64,000 nt of DNA from the NCBI GenBank assembly GCA_036924285.1, contig JAYKYS010000005.1, positions 29,300,001-29,364,000 on the forward strand. Reading direction: 5' to 3'. The stretch's first letter is position 1, and each line of letters opens with the position of its first letter. The notes below the pieces were generated by a model, which was not told the origin of the DNA, made no database searches, and saw only the letters and a list, made by a program, of their open reading frames with translations. The position numbers and the translations under genes were made by a program. Source of the stretch: Asterella californica (taxonomy: Eukaryota > Streptophyta > Marchantiopsida > Marchantiales > Aytoniaceae). Positions 33,833 to 46,342 of the stretch are shown here, piece by piece.

Positions 33833-34531
33833 TTCCCGAACAGGAGAAGAGAATTTGATGCGCAGACGGAAGGAGATTCCTGAACTGTGTTTGAGCCGAG
33901 TCCGCGTGATTTTCCTCCGTCTTACCTCTTAAAGATATCGTGGCATGATTAACTTGAGTGGTTTGAAGGAGCGAGATCTATGGAGAACAAATAAGATAAG
34001 GCGTCACACATCCTGACGGTACTGTCGCTAGCTCGTCGTTACTCTGGAGGCATTTTCTGAAGTTTCGGGGTATTTCGATTTCTTCCACTCGAGTAGTACT
34101 CCTCTCCCCCAACAACTGATTGCCTTGAGCTGGACGGCAGAGTTTCGGTATCCGCTTATTAGTGCCATATGCTTTTGATTTTCAGCTGTCAGTGTCGTTC
34201 TTGGATTCTGCCACATGTTTCGCTCTAGTATTCAATCTAGATGCAGCTCGAACACGTGTCGCAACTTGAGCGTGTCTACTAGCAACTCTTTGATAATAGA
34301 ATGCTCGAAGTGGCGAGTGGCAAACCGATATAGCAGTACCAGAATATACTCGTAGCTAGCTTATGGTCATGATAAGTCACAGGTTGTGTAGTCCAGGACG
34401 ACAAGACTTGAAGCAGTGCCTACGTTAAAAGTCCTTCGATCCTACTGAAAATAGTTCGAGCTACAGCAACCATGTGACATCCAAGCTTTTCTCCAGAAGG
34501 CCCACATTGATTGTTTGGCTGGGCTTGTCGA
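33833..34531 (-). promoter_or_regulatory. dapB upstream / NOC3 downstream spacer
   Basis: About 700 bases between two genes read in the same direction: 3' region of NOC3 on the right, promoter and leader of dapB on the left. No clear TATA box or terminator structure was identified. Confidence 0.4.
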
Positions 34532-37500
34532 TCACGAATAAAATGCTTCCATTACTTTGAAATGACTCGTCAAAAACTTTTCAACAGGCTCTACGAGATC
34601 CTCACTTACATGGTTCACATTACTGCTCAGCTTGTATTGCTCTTGCAAACTACTCATGAAATCCGACTGCGGTTGATTCTCTGATCGTCGAGGCCTTTTC
34701 CGCTTAGGCTTCTTCGGTTGGCTGTCCTCTACTTTAGTGAGTACCGACTTGTAATCTCTAATGGCATCAGTAGGTGTTAGTGTCGATAGAACCAAAGAAT
34801 TCGAGTCAGTTATCGAAGAAATGGTCCCGGCTATGGTCGCTATATTCGGATTGTAATGTTTGGCTAGTAAACTTGTCTCCCATAAAATCGTTGTTAATGC
34901 TCCGCTAAGATCCGGGTCATCACCTTCTGCGTTATAAGTCTGCATGCCAAGGATTCCAACACACAAAGGCGTCTTCATCAGAAACAGGCCAAGTGGTTAT
35001 CAAACTGACATTAAATATTGTGTGTTTGTTGTTATGCAGAAAAGGAGTCTTACCGCAACGCCACCTCCTACAGTACCGCCTCCGTCATTCTCCAAGATGT
35101 TGCGGCACTTCTTGTAGCGTACGAGGAGATGTCGCACAGTCACTAGGGCTGCATAGCATGATCGACATAAGATGAGTTCTGGCGAGGGAAAAAGACCATC
35201 AAGAATCTACCCCCGACTGACACACAGACTTTTAAGGTCTATGACAGACGGACCACAAAGTAAGCGAAGCACCATCATACTCCAGACGAGTGCCAATTGG
35301 ATACGAGTATATCCATACCCGCCATGGCTTCTGCGGATTCGAGGTGCAACGCAAGCGACGAGAGACGTTTCACGAAGGCAGCAGCCCGCTGCATGTCGGT
35401 GTGTCGGCCCTCCCACAGCATAGCCTGCAGTGCTTGTGCCAGTATCTGTCCACTCTTTTCTTCCTCCCTGTAAGAGGACCAAAATATTTGGACAGATGAG
35501 CACAGATTTTGACAGATGACAGGCAAGTAACAGAAGAATGAGGTATCTTCTAGTTATATGTGACAAGGAGGACAGACCTGACAAAAATCGCTTGGTAAAG
35601 TAGATTGTAGAACCGGCTATAGAATTCTCGCAGATCGATATTCAGGGCATCCATGTTGTTCTTCACAATCTTGAAAGCGATGATGCAACATTGCAGCCGT
35701 TCCCAGACTGTCGTGGTTCCTTCCGCGAATTCATCGTCCTCCGAGACTTTACCACCACTAGCAAGAGCCCGCAGAACGTCCAGAAGATCACCCATGAAGT
35801 CCACGTTGATCAGATGCGCATACTTCGCTAAACCCTCCAAGCTTGCTCCAAGTAAAGGTCTGGGACCGAGCGGTTTTACACCAGCCTTCTCGTCTTCTTC
35901 AGTTAGTTCCCTGATTCCAACACCGAAAGAGTTCAGAACATGCTTCAGTACTAAAGAAGCTACTACCTACAGTAAAATCAACAGTTGAGCATTGTAAGCC
36001 GAACCATGTCAAGAAGGACCGTCATCCCTCTGACTGAATCATCCGTCACACGAGCAGACAAAAGTACTTCACAGACAAAGGTATTTTCTGGGTAATCTAA
36101 ACAAGGCAGCTAACTCTACGCATGAACTTCCTGACTAGCTGAAGGCTATTCGGTAACAGTCAAGAATTGTAAGTTTATATTGGCTAGCTAATGTTCTGCA
36201 TGTACCTCTGGACACGAGGCAGCAAGCTTGTCTTCAAGACGCGGAAGTAAGTTTCGAAGACTGCGGACAGCGTCAGAGTCTGCTGCTTCCTATACTCCTG
36301 TACTTCCGGTAACACATCTGCTTCCTTGAAATCTGATTTCACCTGTTTTTAGATGCATATGCCCAAAGGTAGGTAAATATGTAAAGTGGACATGAAAATT
36401 GTTGACAAACTCTTACATCAGTACTTTGGCAGCTGTTTATTAGGAAGTCACGGAAAAAGGCCTCGGAAACGGTCTTTCTACGAGAAGGCCCGCTGACATT
36501 TTACCTCCTTCCTCAGTTTTGCTGCAAGTTCACGCTTCTTGGCTCTTTTCTCTCTCTTCTCCTCTCTCTTGGACTTCTTCTCCTTGAGTTTCGAAGTGGG
36601 TTGTCCTGCAGATGCCAGTGTGGATTCCCTCACAAGGTCCTCATCGAAGGACAAGGATAGAAACACCTGCAGGTATACAACAGCTAAGGTAAGAGAGAAC
36701 GGTAGCCGAGAGAAACGAAGCATGACTCATCTACAGGTACTCGACGTATGAACACTCCGAACTAGACAAATGAACTCCGAGCTCCTAAACCAATAAACTG
36801 GTAACTGACACCATATGTCAGATGTCCTCCAATCCAACATGGAGAAACGTTTTTCATCCCCCTTGATACCCTCTACCAAGACGTTCCGACAAGTTAACTG
36901 AAACTGGAAGTAACAATTTCTACACTGTAACCTGTTGACTCGAAAATCAAAGACTTAAGGGAGATGAAACACCAGTTCTTAAAACGCAGCTGACTGACTC
37001 CAAGCTATATACCTGCACAGATTCTGGGCGAAGTTGGCAATTACGGACTCTCACAAGATCCGCAATCAGCTGAACTGCCTCAACAGTAGCTTCTCCGCTG
37101 TGCTTCCCAAAACTTTTGAAAATCGAGATGATCGCGTTGGCGCACATTTTGCTGCAAAGGTGACACTGATTCAGCTGAAGGTGCCCCCATGTCCCAAAAA
37201 CTTACTCATTCTCTGTTCTAAGTGACAGCTCGAGAAAGGTCGAAGGCAGTAACATTTACTGGAAACCATTAACGCTTGACAAGCGGCGGCGTACCAGATT
37301 TCATTGTCGGATGCCATAAGGCGAGGAACAACCGTCTTGAGCAGACTCTCTCTGAAGTTGAAATGAGGAACGGCTTCAAGAAGTGCGCATATACATTTCA
37401 GTGCTGTCAGTCGCTTGGTCTTGGACTTGGCAGACTTGACAAGAAATTGCACATATGCCTGGTTGGACATGCAGGTACCCGGTTCAGAAGATTGCAGTGA

Positions 37501-40032
37501 TGATGGTTTGAAACTTAGAGAACAATACGCCCAACACTAAACAGCAAACAGGTCCGTCAATGGTGTAAATCTGGACAGTCAGATATACCTGATAGTACCG
37601 AAGAAGGACTGATTCAAAGTCCCGCACTCTTTTCACCTCTTTAGACACAGTCATTTCCAACTCTTTCTCAGTTGGTGGTCTTATGCGATACCTGTTCTCA
37701 GGGACACACAAATTTAGATTGTATACAGATAATCTCCTTCATGTCCAAACCAAGGACCGACGTGGTCATGGGACATCCTATGAGCAATGAGTACAGTTGA
37801 TGAGGAAAAGACAGGGATAAACGCAACTTTCAGTATTCTTGTATATGATTACACAGAACGTAGACTGAACCACCTTGGTGGTTTCTTTTCAGCTGACCGA
37901 GCAACAAAGGACAGGTTTCGACAGAGGATGCTTATATCGAGTGAGGCAATACCCAGGAATCAAATCCTTGAAAATAGCCATGGAGGACAGCATAGCCAAC
38001 TGTGAGATGGCCTCATCACGATCATTGCACATATCGTGGAGTTGTCTCAGACTGCCAAGATTGTTATCAGGATCTGCGAGAATAGATGTTCCTATCTCCG
38101 CCATCAAAGCTCTCATGTCCGACCTCCTCTCCTGGATATCCACGAACGTTTCCAACTCTTCCTGAACCGAAAGATCACCCATTCAAGTATATATTAATGA
38201 CAGATATTCGAGAGACTGGTCGTAGGGAGGCTAAAATATGAAGCTGCAGGCCTTGTGCGGGACAAACAGCCACGCCAGATATGAAAATCATTTGTTTAAG
38301 CCGTTTCACTCAACGAGTAAGCCTGAATGCGGAGTCCGCATGGGAAAGAACCAAAGTGCTTGATGCTAGTAATACCATGTCCTGCTCCGCAATTGATGGA
38401 ATTCTTCGATCGGTCTTGACTTTTTCTGCTATCTTTTTCTCCTCCCGCTCCTTTCTCCTAGCTAGCTTGAGCTCCTTTCTACGTTCCACCTTTGACTTCT
38501 TCTCTTTGTTTTGAGGATCCTGGTCTGCGGCTTCAGGCGGCCCTTTCTGAGGTGCTGCATCATCTTCGTGTACTGTCACCCCTTTTCGTACAAGAGCTCT
38601 GCGATCCTCCATGCTGATGGATGTTGCATCCACTGCAAGCAAAGAAAGTGCATTTGGGCACACGCTTGAATGCTTCCCAAGAGTTGTAAACTGGTGGAAG
38701 AGCAACCCGAACACAGGACAAGCGACTGGTACCACAAAGCAAGTGACTAAGGTACCTAACTTAAGCTCTCCCTCCATTAATGATAGTTCCATTCCTCACA
38801 AAATCATGCCAAAAATATGCCACATCTAGTTCCAACGGCAATTCCTGACAGAGGTTGCAGGAATTTTTGGACACTGACCACAGAAATATCTACCACAACA
38901 CATCCCATGAAAACCTAAATTTTTCACCATCTACCGTCCAGACTGTACCTTGGAGGTCTCGGGGAGCCAAGAAACATAAACATCATTAACACCTTATGCA
39001 AATTCATGCCGGAGTACTTTAGTGCACAGACAGTCGTGAGGAGAGTAATATTAACCTGCATCGCCCGAGGCAGCTTTTCGATAGTGGAGCTCTCCTGACA
39101 GTGTCTTAACAGGCAAATCATCCACAGGCTCTCCGGGATCAGTCTTTGTGCTACTGGCCTCATTTTCTCGCTTTGCTTTTTTCTCATAATACGCTTCCAC
39201 ATTTTCGTTCGGCTTCAACCCCATAACTTGCCTACGTAGCGGAAGAAATCAGATAGGTGGGCTCGAATGGCTTGCAAGCTCATTCCCATTTGCAGCAACG
39301 TGTATTGGTGCGGCAATTCAAAGGCCCAATTGACATCGGAACAGGGCATTTCAAATGATTGCATGATGGAAAACAGAGAACGATTTAACTTGCGTGCGCA
39401 AGTACGTAGACTGGTGAATCCAGACATTCCAGCTACGCAGTAAGACCTGTCACAAGCCATACCTTGAGATTGATGCCGCATCCAATTTAGCCATAAATCC
39501 GGCATAGTCCGTATGCTGTTGCACAAAGTCCACATCCTCGTCCGAAATCTCAATTTCATCGTCTGTGATTTGCGGAGGAAGCGGAGGAAGCCTTGATCCT
39601 CCTCTTGCTCCTCCTCCTCGCTGCAACAGAGGAAAAACAAGTTAGCGAAGACCAATTCCAGCGAGCGTGCCCACTGCCCAGTCTTACAACGCCCAGACTG
39701 GTTGTACCAATAAATCCTCCAGAGAGAATGTTTCAAGTCCAGCGAGGAGGACGACTTGGTACTGGAACCCTTGAAAATGTCGACTGATATGATCATCGAC
39801 AACAATTTCTACCCCTTGGAATATCATCCATTGTAATTTTCACACGAATTTTCACATAAATTCAATTCGGCCTCCTCCTCACGTCGAAGGACGACTCAAA
39901 TCCCAAACGCGAAAAGACGAAGAAAGCAACCCAGTCATGACCAGCGAAGTTCACCTGCTTTCTTTTCCTCCTTCCTCCATCGCCCGACATATTTGCTGAG
40001 GCCGACGAAGGTCGTCCCGGACGACCAGGCAT
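34532..40032 (-). CDS. NOC3: Nucleolar complex protein 3 (NOC3)
   Basis: Helps early 60S subunit assembly and export with NOC2 in the nucleolus; in yeast also linked to replication initiation. Exons, right to left: 40032-39955, 39620-39463, 39231-39056, 38632-38376, 38161-37953, 37691-37589, 37458-37295, 37151-37013, 36666-36505, 36342-36206, 35966-35578, 35467-35319, 35142-35054 and 34939-34532, about 870 residues. Key stretches are ITDDEIEISDEDVDFV, a lysine-rich ERRKELKLARRKE, AIFKDLIPGYRIRPPTEKE, LEAVPHFNFRESLL, YFRVLKTSLL, LEGLAKYAHLINVDFMGDL, the CBF/Mak21-like FVKRLSSLALHLESAEAMA and KKCRNILENDGGG, then DDPDLSGALTTILWETSLLAKHY. The tail is basic and looks like a nuclear localisation signal. 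All phases agree except between exons 10 and 11, where one base (or a microexon) is missing. Confidence 0.88.
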
Positions 40033-40447
40033 CGTTGCGGAGCAGCTTCGGTCGAGAGAGCAAAACCTCCACCAAGAGTCCAGCGTCAGTCTAAAACCCT
40101 CCGCTCTATCATGCCTCTCCTCTCTATCTGTGAAGCGATGCCCTAAAGAGCACCACCTTCGAGTCCTCTACGTGGGAACTTACCCCTCTAAACGTTAGGC
40201 CCAAACCCTAAACTCTTCGTTAGCTTAACTCGTACAGAGGGATGGACGATTGACTGAACGAAAGTCTTCCTGTATCGAAACCTCTGAGCGGGAGGGAGAA
40301 ATCGCGCTGCAAAATTGGAAAATTCTTTGGTGAGGGAGTATCCTTCTCGGCGTTTGATTCGCTCGATGGTGGAGAAGAAGAGGATTCGGAGGAGAAATTA
40401 GAGACTCTTCTTGGAAGTGTGAGGTTGTGCAGGAAGAGGGACGAGAG
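40033..40447. promoter_or_regulatory. Bidirectional promoter with telo-box and site II
   Basis: The region between the divergent start codons of NOC3 and the DEAD-box helicase. At 40,198-40,203 lies GGCCCA (site II, TGGGCC on the other strand), overlapping by one base the telo-box AAACCCTAA at 40,203-40,211. This pair is well known in plant promoters of ribosomal-protein and nucleolar genes and in growth-linked expression. A weaker AAAACCCT lies near 40,092. No TATA box is obvious, as usual for this class. Confidence 0.7.
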
Positions 40448-43446
40448 ATGGAGGTGGAGGATGGAGCACCATCCATCTTCTCCTCGAGGGTTAAGAGTGC
40501 TCCGGCTGCTCGCAAAGCGTCTGTGGAGGTCGATGGTGGAAGTGGTGCGAAGAAGAAGAAGAAACAGCGAGTGAAATCTTCATCATTGCCTGCGAGTTCG
40601 GTTGTTCCTGCAGCTGCTGGTGCTTCCAATTCCGATTCTGGCTCTGGTTCTCATGAAGACGGGAAACAGAAGCTGCAGACTTTCGAGGCTCTAGGCTTGT
40701 CAACGTGGTTACAGGTTACTTGCAAGGAGCTCGGAATGGTGCGTCCTACGCCCGTCCAGCAGGGATGCATTCCTCAAATTATGGAAGGGAAAGACGTGTT
40801 TGGTATGGCGCAGACGGGAAGTGGAAAGACTGCCGCCTTTGCACTGCCAATCCTGCAGAAATTATCCGAAAATCCTTACGGTATTTACGCCCTTGTCATA
40901 ACTCCGACACGGGAGCTGGCATTTCAAATTGCTGATCAGTTCAGTGCGCTTGGCTCCACCATGAGTCTGCGGTGTGTCGTCGTCGTGGGGGGTATGGAGA
41001 TGACAGCTCAGGCACTGGCTCTTATGAACAGGCCTCACGTAGTGATTGCCACCCCCGGCCGAATGAAGGACCATCTGGTTAGCGATGGAGACATGGCTAG
41101 CTACTTCTCCAAAGCAAAGGTACCGATCAAAGTTTATACACGCACTGCGTCTTTTGGGCAGTGTTTGGGAAATGGGGGCGATCTTCAGCAGGAACTGTCA
41201 GTTTCGAGCAACGTACTAAAACCTTGTTCATTTCTGGTTTTGTTCTCATTTTTCTCTCGAGTTAATTGAAAATAGGGCTCCCGTTTGGATGCGGAAAGGT
41301 GCTGGGTATGTGTGGTGGCTGACAGGGAGAAACTCTTCTTGGAAGTGCGAAGTTCTCGAAATCGTAGAGATTTCCTGTTTTGTTTATCGATCTTCCTTGA
41401 AGTGAAGTGAAATCAAGTGGATGTTGATGTTCAGTTCTCATGCTGAACATCTCCTGCAGTTTCTTGTTCTGGATGAAGCAGACCGACTTTTGGAGGTCGG
41501 ATTCGAAGAGGAGATGAGAACTATTCTGCAGAGCCTGCCCAGCAACAGACAAACTCTTCTGTTCTCCGCAACAATGACGGGGAATTTAAAGGCCTTACAT
41601 AAACTTTCCTCTGATAAAGCCTTTTTCTACGAAGCTTATCACGGTTTCAAGACTGTGGAGACTTTGAAGCAAGAGTATATCTTTCTGCCTGCGAATGTTA
41701 GGGATGTGTACCTCCTCCACCTTCTGAACTCTCTCGACGAATCTGTTCGATCTGTCATCATCTTCGCCGCTAGCTGCAGGTAATCAATCGAGTTACAGCT
41801 TTGGGTCTTGTTGGGCCCTGTGTGGCGCACGATAAAGAGGAGTAGGGAAACCGAGGTCAGTGGCAAGGGAAAGATTTAGAATTCCATCAGGTTGCCTTGT
41901 ACTGCGCTGTAGTTATGATTGAACCACTTTGTTCTTTCGTACATGTAAGCTAAGATAATTAACCAGATAGAACAGAAATCTAAGCGCAGTCTGGCTGTCG
42001 GTTCGTTTCTTGCCAAGGAGCTTGAGCCGTTTGAGGGTAGACCGAGTTTCTTAGTGTAGATAGTTGGCCTTTAACTTTCTTTGCACTCATTCTAGGAGCC
42101 TTTGCACTGGCGAATGTTTGAAGTTCATGTTTCAGTCATGTACCTGTGGGACACGTTAAGATCTGACCAGAAATATCTGGGCCTTCAACAGTTCCTGTGG
42201 TGTGCTTTTATGACTGTGTGGAGCACTTGGTTGTAGGACCTGTCACCTGCTAAGCCTTATAATGGAGGAGATGGACGTGGACACAGCTGCACTGCACTCT
42301 ATGAAAACACAACAACAAAGATTGGCGTCTCTAAGTCGCTTCAAAGCAGGTCAAGTGCCTATACTGATTGCTACGGATGTGGCAAGCAGAGGTCTTGACA
42401 TCCCGACGGTGGATCTTGTCATAAACTACGACATACCGAGGTTTGATTCTCTTTAGTCTGTCCCACAGTGAAAAGGTGTACCAACAAGTGCTGATCGAGC
42501 TTAACCGCCTAGAAAACCTCTGCTTGATCGGTGATGAAGGTGGTGACTGGCCATCTTCCAGCTGCTGGGGCTACGTTGTCTGTGGGCTTTGTGAGATACT
42601 AGCCGGAGACTCCAAGGAACGATCATTTTTGCTTGATTCATTGGACTTCGTCACAGTTTGAGTGTTTCGGGGTTCCACAACAAGAAGTTATAAACAAGAA
42701 AAAACACCTCGTCCAAACGGTATTCGAAATTCTTTAAATGATCACGCTCATTCTTTCAGCTGTTCGTTGTTGACTTCAGAGTAGCTCGTGACTACGTACA
42801 TCGTGTTGGAAGAACTGCTCGTGCGGGCAGGGGAGGTTGTGCCATTAGTCTGGTAACCCAGGTATGTGCCAGCTTGTGATCCTTGAGTTTGGTCGTGACT
42901 ACAACACCATGGTATAGGTTATGTACTTCTTCTATCTCTTTTGAGTCTCATCAAAGGGGTGCTTGGGGCCGCAGTATGATGTGGAACTTGTTCATGAGAT
43001 CGAGAGAACCATCGGCAAGGAGCTGGAAGAACATGAAACCAACGAGGATGAGGTGCTCAAGGGCATAACAGGGGTAAGATAAATTCCAGAAGACCACCAT
43101 CCCCTTCTCAGTTCTGGGCCGTTGTGAGCAAGCATTGTAGCACTAAGAGGGTAATCTGTCTGTTCATCGGTCTGGAAGGTATAGACACATGATCCATACT
43201 CATGGTGGTACTGAGGTTCGAAGTACTAGGAGCAATAAACAGTGGGCTGAGTCATCTGTCGTCCTGTTCTGTATTCTTGAACAGGTGTACAAAGCCAAGC
43301 GGGTTGCTGCAATGAAGATGTTGGATAGTGGGTTTGAGGACAAGGTTAAAGCACGCAAAGACTTAAAGCTAAAAGATAAAACGAAGCGCGAATCGCAGGA
43401 TGAAAGTCCAAAGCACGTCAAGAAGAAGAAGACGAAGAAGAAATGA
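40448..43446 (+). CDS. RH36: DEAD-box RNA helicase, DDX49/Dbp8/RH36 type
   Basis: ATP-dependent RNA helicase. Yeast Dbp8 acts in 18S rRNA processing in the nucleolus. Six exons, all GT-AG and phases consistent: 40448-41119, 41460-41779, 42237-42440, 42780-42861, 42975-43073 and 43285-43446, giving 512 residues. A basic N-terminal part with KKKKKQ is followed by the Q motif (F...GL, RPTPVQQ), AQTGSGKT (Walker A), PTRELA, GG, TPGR, DEAD (exon 2), SAT, then [22 protein letters not shown] and [13 protein letters not shown]. The family-specific tail [19 protein letters not shown] and the lysine-rich end fit DDX49. An in-frame ATG at 40,427 would add seven residues; 40,448 (MEVED) is preferred by resemblance. 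Head to head with NOC3. The RH36 symbol follows Arabidopsis naming. Confidence 0.9.
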
Positions 43447-44540
43447 TATGAAGGCTCAGACTACCGCAGACGAAACAGTTTCTTGTTACTTCCAGTGAAC
43501 CACAGAAAGAAGAGTTATCAACACTACTCAGAACCAGTTATCTCAAAAGTATCTTTTTGCATCCTACTTCAGGTAGAAGGATGGAGATCAGCAGAACAGG
43601 CGAAGTCAGAAACCTCTGTACATGGGCAGTGGAAGGGGCGGTCATAGTAGCCTACAGAGGCGTCCAGGTTTCAGTGAATTCAGTTGATTACATCGATAGC
43701 CAATTAGGTCAATAGTGCGTGCGGCTCGTAGTTCAGGAATGGCTGTAGGGAAGAAGTTTCTGATGGAGTTGACATGCCAGGCGACTTCGTCCTCCTCCCA
43801 TGAGAACGTAGGGATATTGAGTTTATCGTGTATTCTAGTTAAGTAAATTGTAGGTACTCACTCCATAGGGCAAACATTCTTTCTCGAAGACGCAGATCTT
43901 ACCTCTTAGGTCTTGTATAGTAAGCATTCCCGAGTGCACTGCCATAGAGGCTGCACTGTATAGCGCTGCAATTAAAGGATATAAGAGTGAAATTCAGTCC
44001 ACTTTCTTCCGGTACTTGGTTATTGTATTGATTTCATGAACACATTTCTTCCTCATAGACCACAAAAGTCCTGTATCTAGTGGCTTCATGGAACCGGGAG
44101 GAAGTAATGATTTAGAGGTAGCAAACTCCTACCGATGGTACTTTTGGGGTCGCTGGTAAGTAATTACCTTTGTTTTCAGTTCTACCTGCACCCAACTGTC
44201 TACAGCGTATCAATCTCTCGCTACATATATAGGTATGTACTACTGTTGCCATCGACGAGGATTTCTGTGACGGACTGTTAGTCTGAAGGTTATCTGTTCT
44301 CAAGTCTTTGCTTGACAAACGATGACATACGTATCCCATGGCTAGCGGCAGCCTGTCGTTGACAGTCCACAAGAAACGTGCAGTTCGAAAGCGAGAAGCA
44401 CGCGAGGGGCGAGTGCGAGCGCATGCCAGGAAAGGACAAGCATTCCACTGCTTCAGTACTAGTGCCTGGAGAGAGCTCCCCCAAGAGGATTCGCTGAGAG
44501 GATCCGCCGTCCTTTTTACCTTTTCATCTTCTCACGGTCC

Positions 44541-44860
44541 CGCGTATCTCTCTGTCCCACTGCGGTAGGGCCCGGCTTCTTTTGGCACGTGGGTCCACTC
44601 TGCTGCTCTGCCGTTCGTCCGCCTCACATCTTCTTTGTTCCGTTTCTCCTTCGCTCCTGCAAGGAATGCAATGCACTGGCGGATTAGCAGCAGATGGGTC
44701 CCTCATATCTCTGCCCCACTGCGGTGGAGCCGGGATTCTTTTGGCACGTGGTCCTCTCTGCTGCTTTGGCGTTCGTGAGCCTCAACATCTTGTTTGTTCC
44801 GGTTCTCCCTCGCTCCTGAAGGGAAATTAGGCACGGTGGATTAGCAGCAGATGGTCCCTG
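44541..44860 (+). repeat. Two tandem copies of an about 159-bp unit
   Basis: CCCACTGCGGT, CTTTTGGCACGTGG, CTGCTGCT, GCGTTCG, TTGTTCCGGTTCTCC-like and GGATTAGCAGCAGATGG blocks recur in order at a spacing of about 159 bases. Copies are roughly 80 percent alike by eye. Each holds a CACGTG G-box core within GGCACGTGG. Confidence 0.65.
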
Positions 44861-45313
44861 GAGAAGGAACATCGTCTATGACTCTATGGTACTTGCCGAG
44901 GACTAGACGAGTTTCCCTCACACCAAGACAAGGACTTCATGTTCATGTGGGGCATGATTTTCCCAGTCGACTCAGTCTACTATTATCACCTTACGACTCA
45001 TCTAATCTACCAGCTTCCAGCGGAGTAGAGTTTGAGGAACGAGGAGCAGAAAGAGGACTGGCACGACTCGCGGTCACTGCAGTCCAAATCAGGTTGCATC
45101 CATTTATGTATGACGAGACTAACGTGCCGTTTGTGAAAGGGATTCTGCAGCTTCTGCTAGTCACAGACCATTATGCTGCACATGTGAGTGCTCCTCCTAC
45201 ACAAAAGCACTGTATATCCTGGAGGCATGAGGCAGCGTCACGGGACACTTGGTAGTACTCCGCTTCAGCCTTGGGCCAAGAGTTTAATTAAGCAGTTGTG
45301 CCTGCTGTTTAAT

Positions 45314-45342
45314 GATCTCTCCGTCTTCGTGACGGAGAGATC
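45314..45342. repeat. Perfect 12-bp GC-rich hairpin
   Basis: GATCTCTCCGTC (45,314-45,325) and GACGGAGAGATC (45,331-45,342) with loop TTCGT. Non-coding, between convergent genes. It is not near a stop codon, so a simple 3'-end role is not obvious. Confidence 0.8.
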
Positions 45343-45670
45343 TGGCCCTCGGCCCGGCAAGTCCAGGTCGGGGGTTCCCTCGGCTGAGGTTGGCTTGTGA
45401 TTTTGTGGTCGGTTGGTAATTGAGCACAAAGCTCCACGGCGAAACAACTCTTTAAAGAAATAAGATCTCTCCGTTCGAGTTTCGCTAGGTTATCAGACTC
45501 ACTTTATCTAACCACGAGACGTGTCAGGGCTTCAGCTTATCCAAATCTTTCTCTAACAGGTCCCGTGCGACGGTCGTCGTCAGTGTATTAAGACAGTTCG
45601 GCAAGCCAGAAGGTCGAGAAGACTTGTCAATGTAGTGGCAGAAACTGCTCAGAACATCACACTCAACTTA

Positions 45671-45708
45671 AATTATACGGCCGCTTGAAGAATTATACGG
45701 CCGCTTGA
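45671..45708 (+). repeat. 18-bp direct repeat
   Basis: AATTATACGGCCGCTTGA occurs twice, at 45,671-45,688 and 45,691-45,708, separated by AG. Confidence 0.85.
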
Positions 45709-46305
45709 TGAAGTATTTTAGTAGTCCAGAAACGTCTCTGGTTGCAGTTAGGCGAGTCTGCAGCCTGAAGTAGGTAAGAGAAGTCCGGATACAAGGTAGG
45801 AATTGGTGAAAGTTGACCTCGTGCCAGATGTTGACAAAATGCTATTCTGCAGGCACTCAGACCTAACTTGATGTCTACCTCGAGCTGCTTTGACACGTCC
45901 ATCGGAGGATCAGATACGCTGTCGGACTACGGAAGTCAGCGCAAGCAATTTGTAATCTAGGTCGGGTAACGAATGAACTACGTTAGACCCGAGCCACACA
46001 TCGTGGTGGCAAGAGCTTTATCAAGAATGTTGGACTTCCTTCCTTCCTTTCTCTTTTCAAGCAAAAATGGACAAGTCGACCAATGGCTTGCCTGGGACTA
46101 GAATCTGTACTCGGACCTCCTCGAACAGTTTTAAGAACCAGGGAAGTACGTAAGTACTCCTGCAACCGAGTACACGTCCATAAGGTCCAGAGCTGTGTTT
46201 TGCCTACTACTCTACGAGGGAGGAAGGATCAAGTGAGCACGCAAGCTTCACTGGCCGACCTCTGTAATCTTGTATACTATACACTCTGCTACTGCTGCTG
46301 AAATT

Positions 46306-46342
46306 ATAATCTCTGAACTGTTAACAAAAGTTCAGAGATTAT
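46306..46342. repeat. Perfect 14-bp hairpin over the receptor-kinase stop codon
   Basis: ATAATCTCTGAACT (46,306-46,319) and AGTTCAGAGATTAT (46,329-46,342), with loop GTTAACAAA. The minus-strand stop codon of the LRR kinase (46,332-46,334) lies inside the right arm. Reading on minus, the hairpin covers the last two codons and the start of the 3' untranslated region. Confidence 0.8.

Larger units (their letters stand above)
43447..46331. other. Spacer between convergent helicase and receptor kinase genes
   Basis: About 2.9 kb without a recognised gene. It contains a diverged tandem repeat (44,541-44,860), a perfect hairpin (45,314-45,342) and an 18-base direct repeat (45,671-45,708). Open frames of up to 134 codons (44,851-45,255, plus) have no motif. 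Confidence 0.5.
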
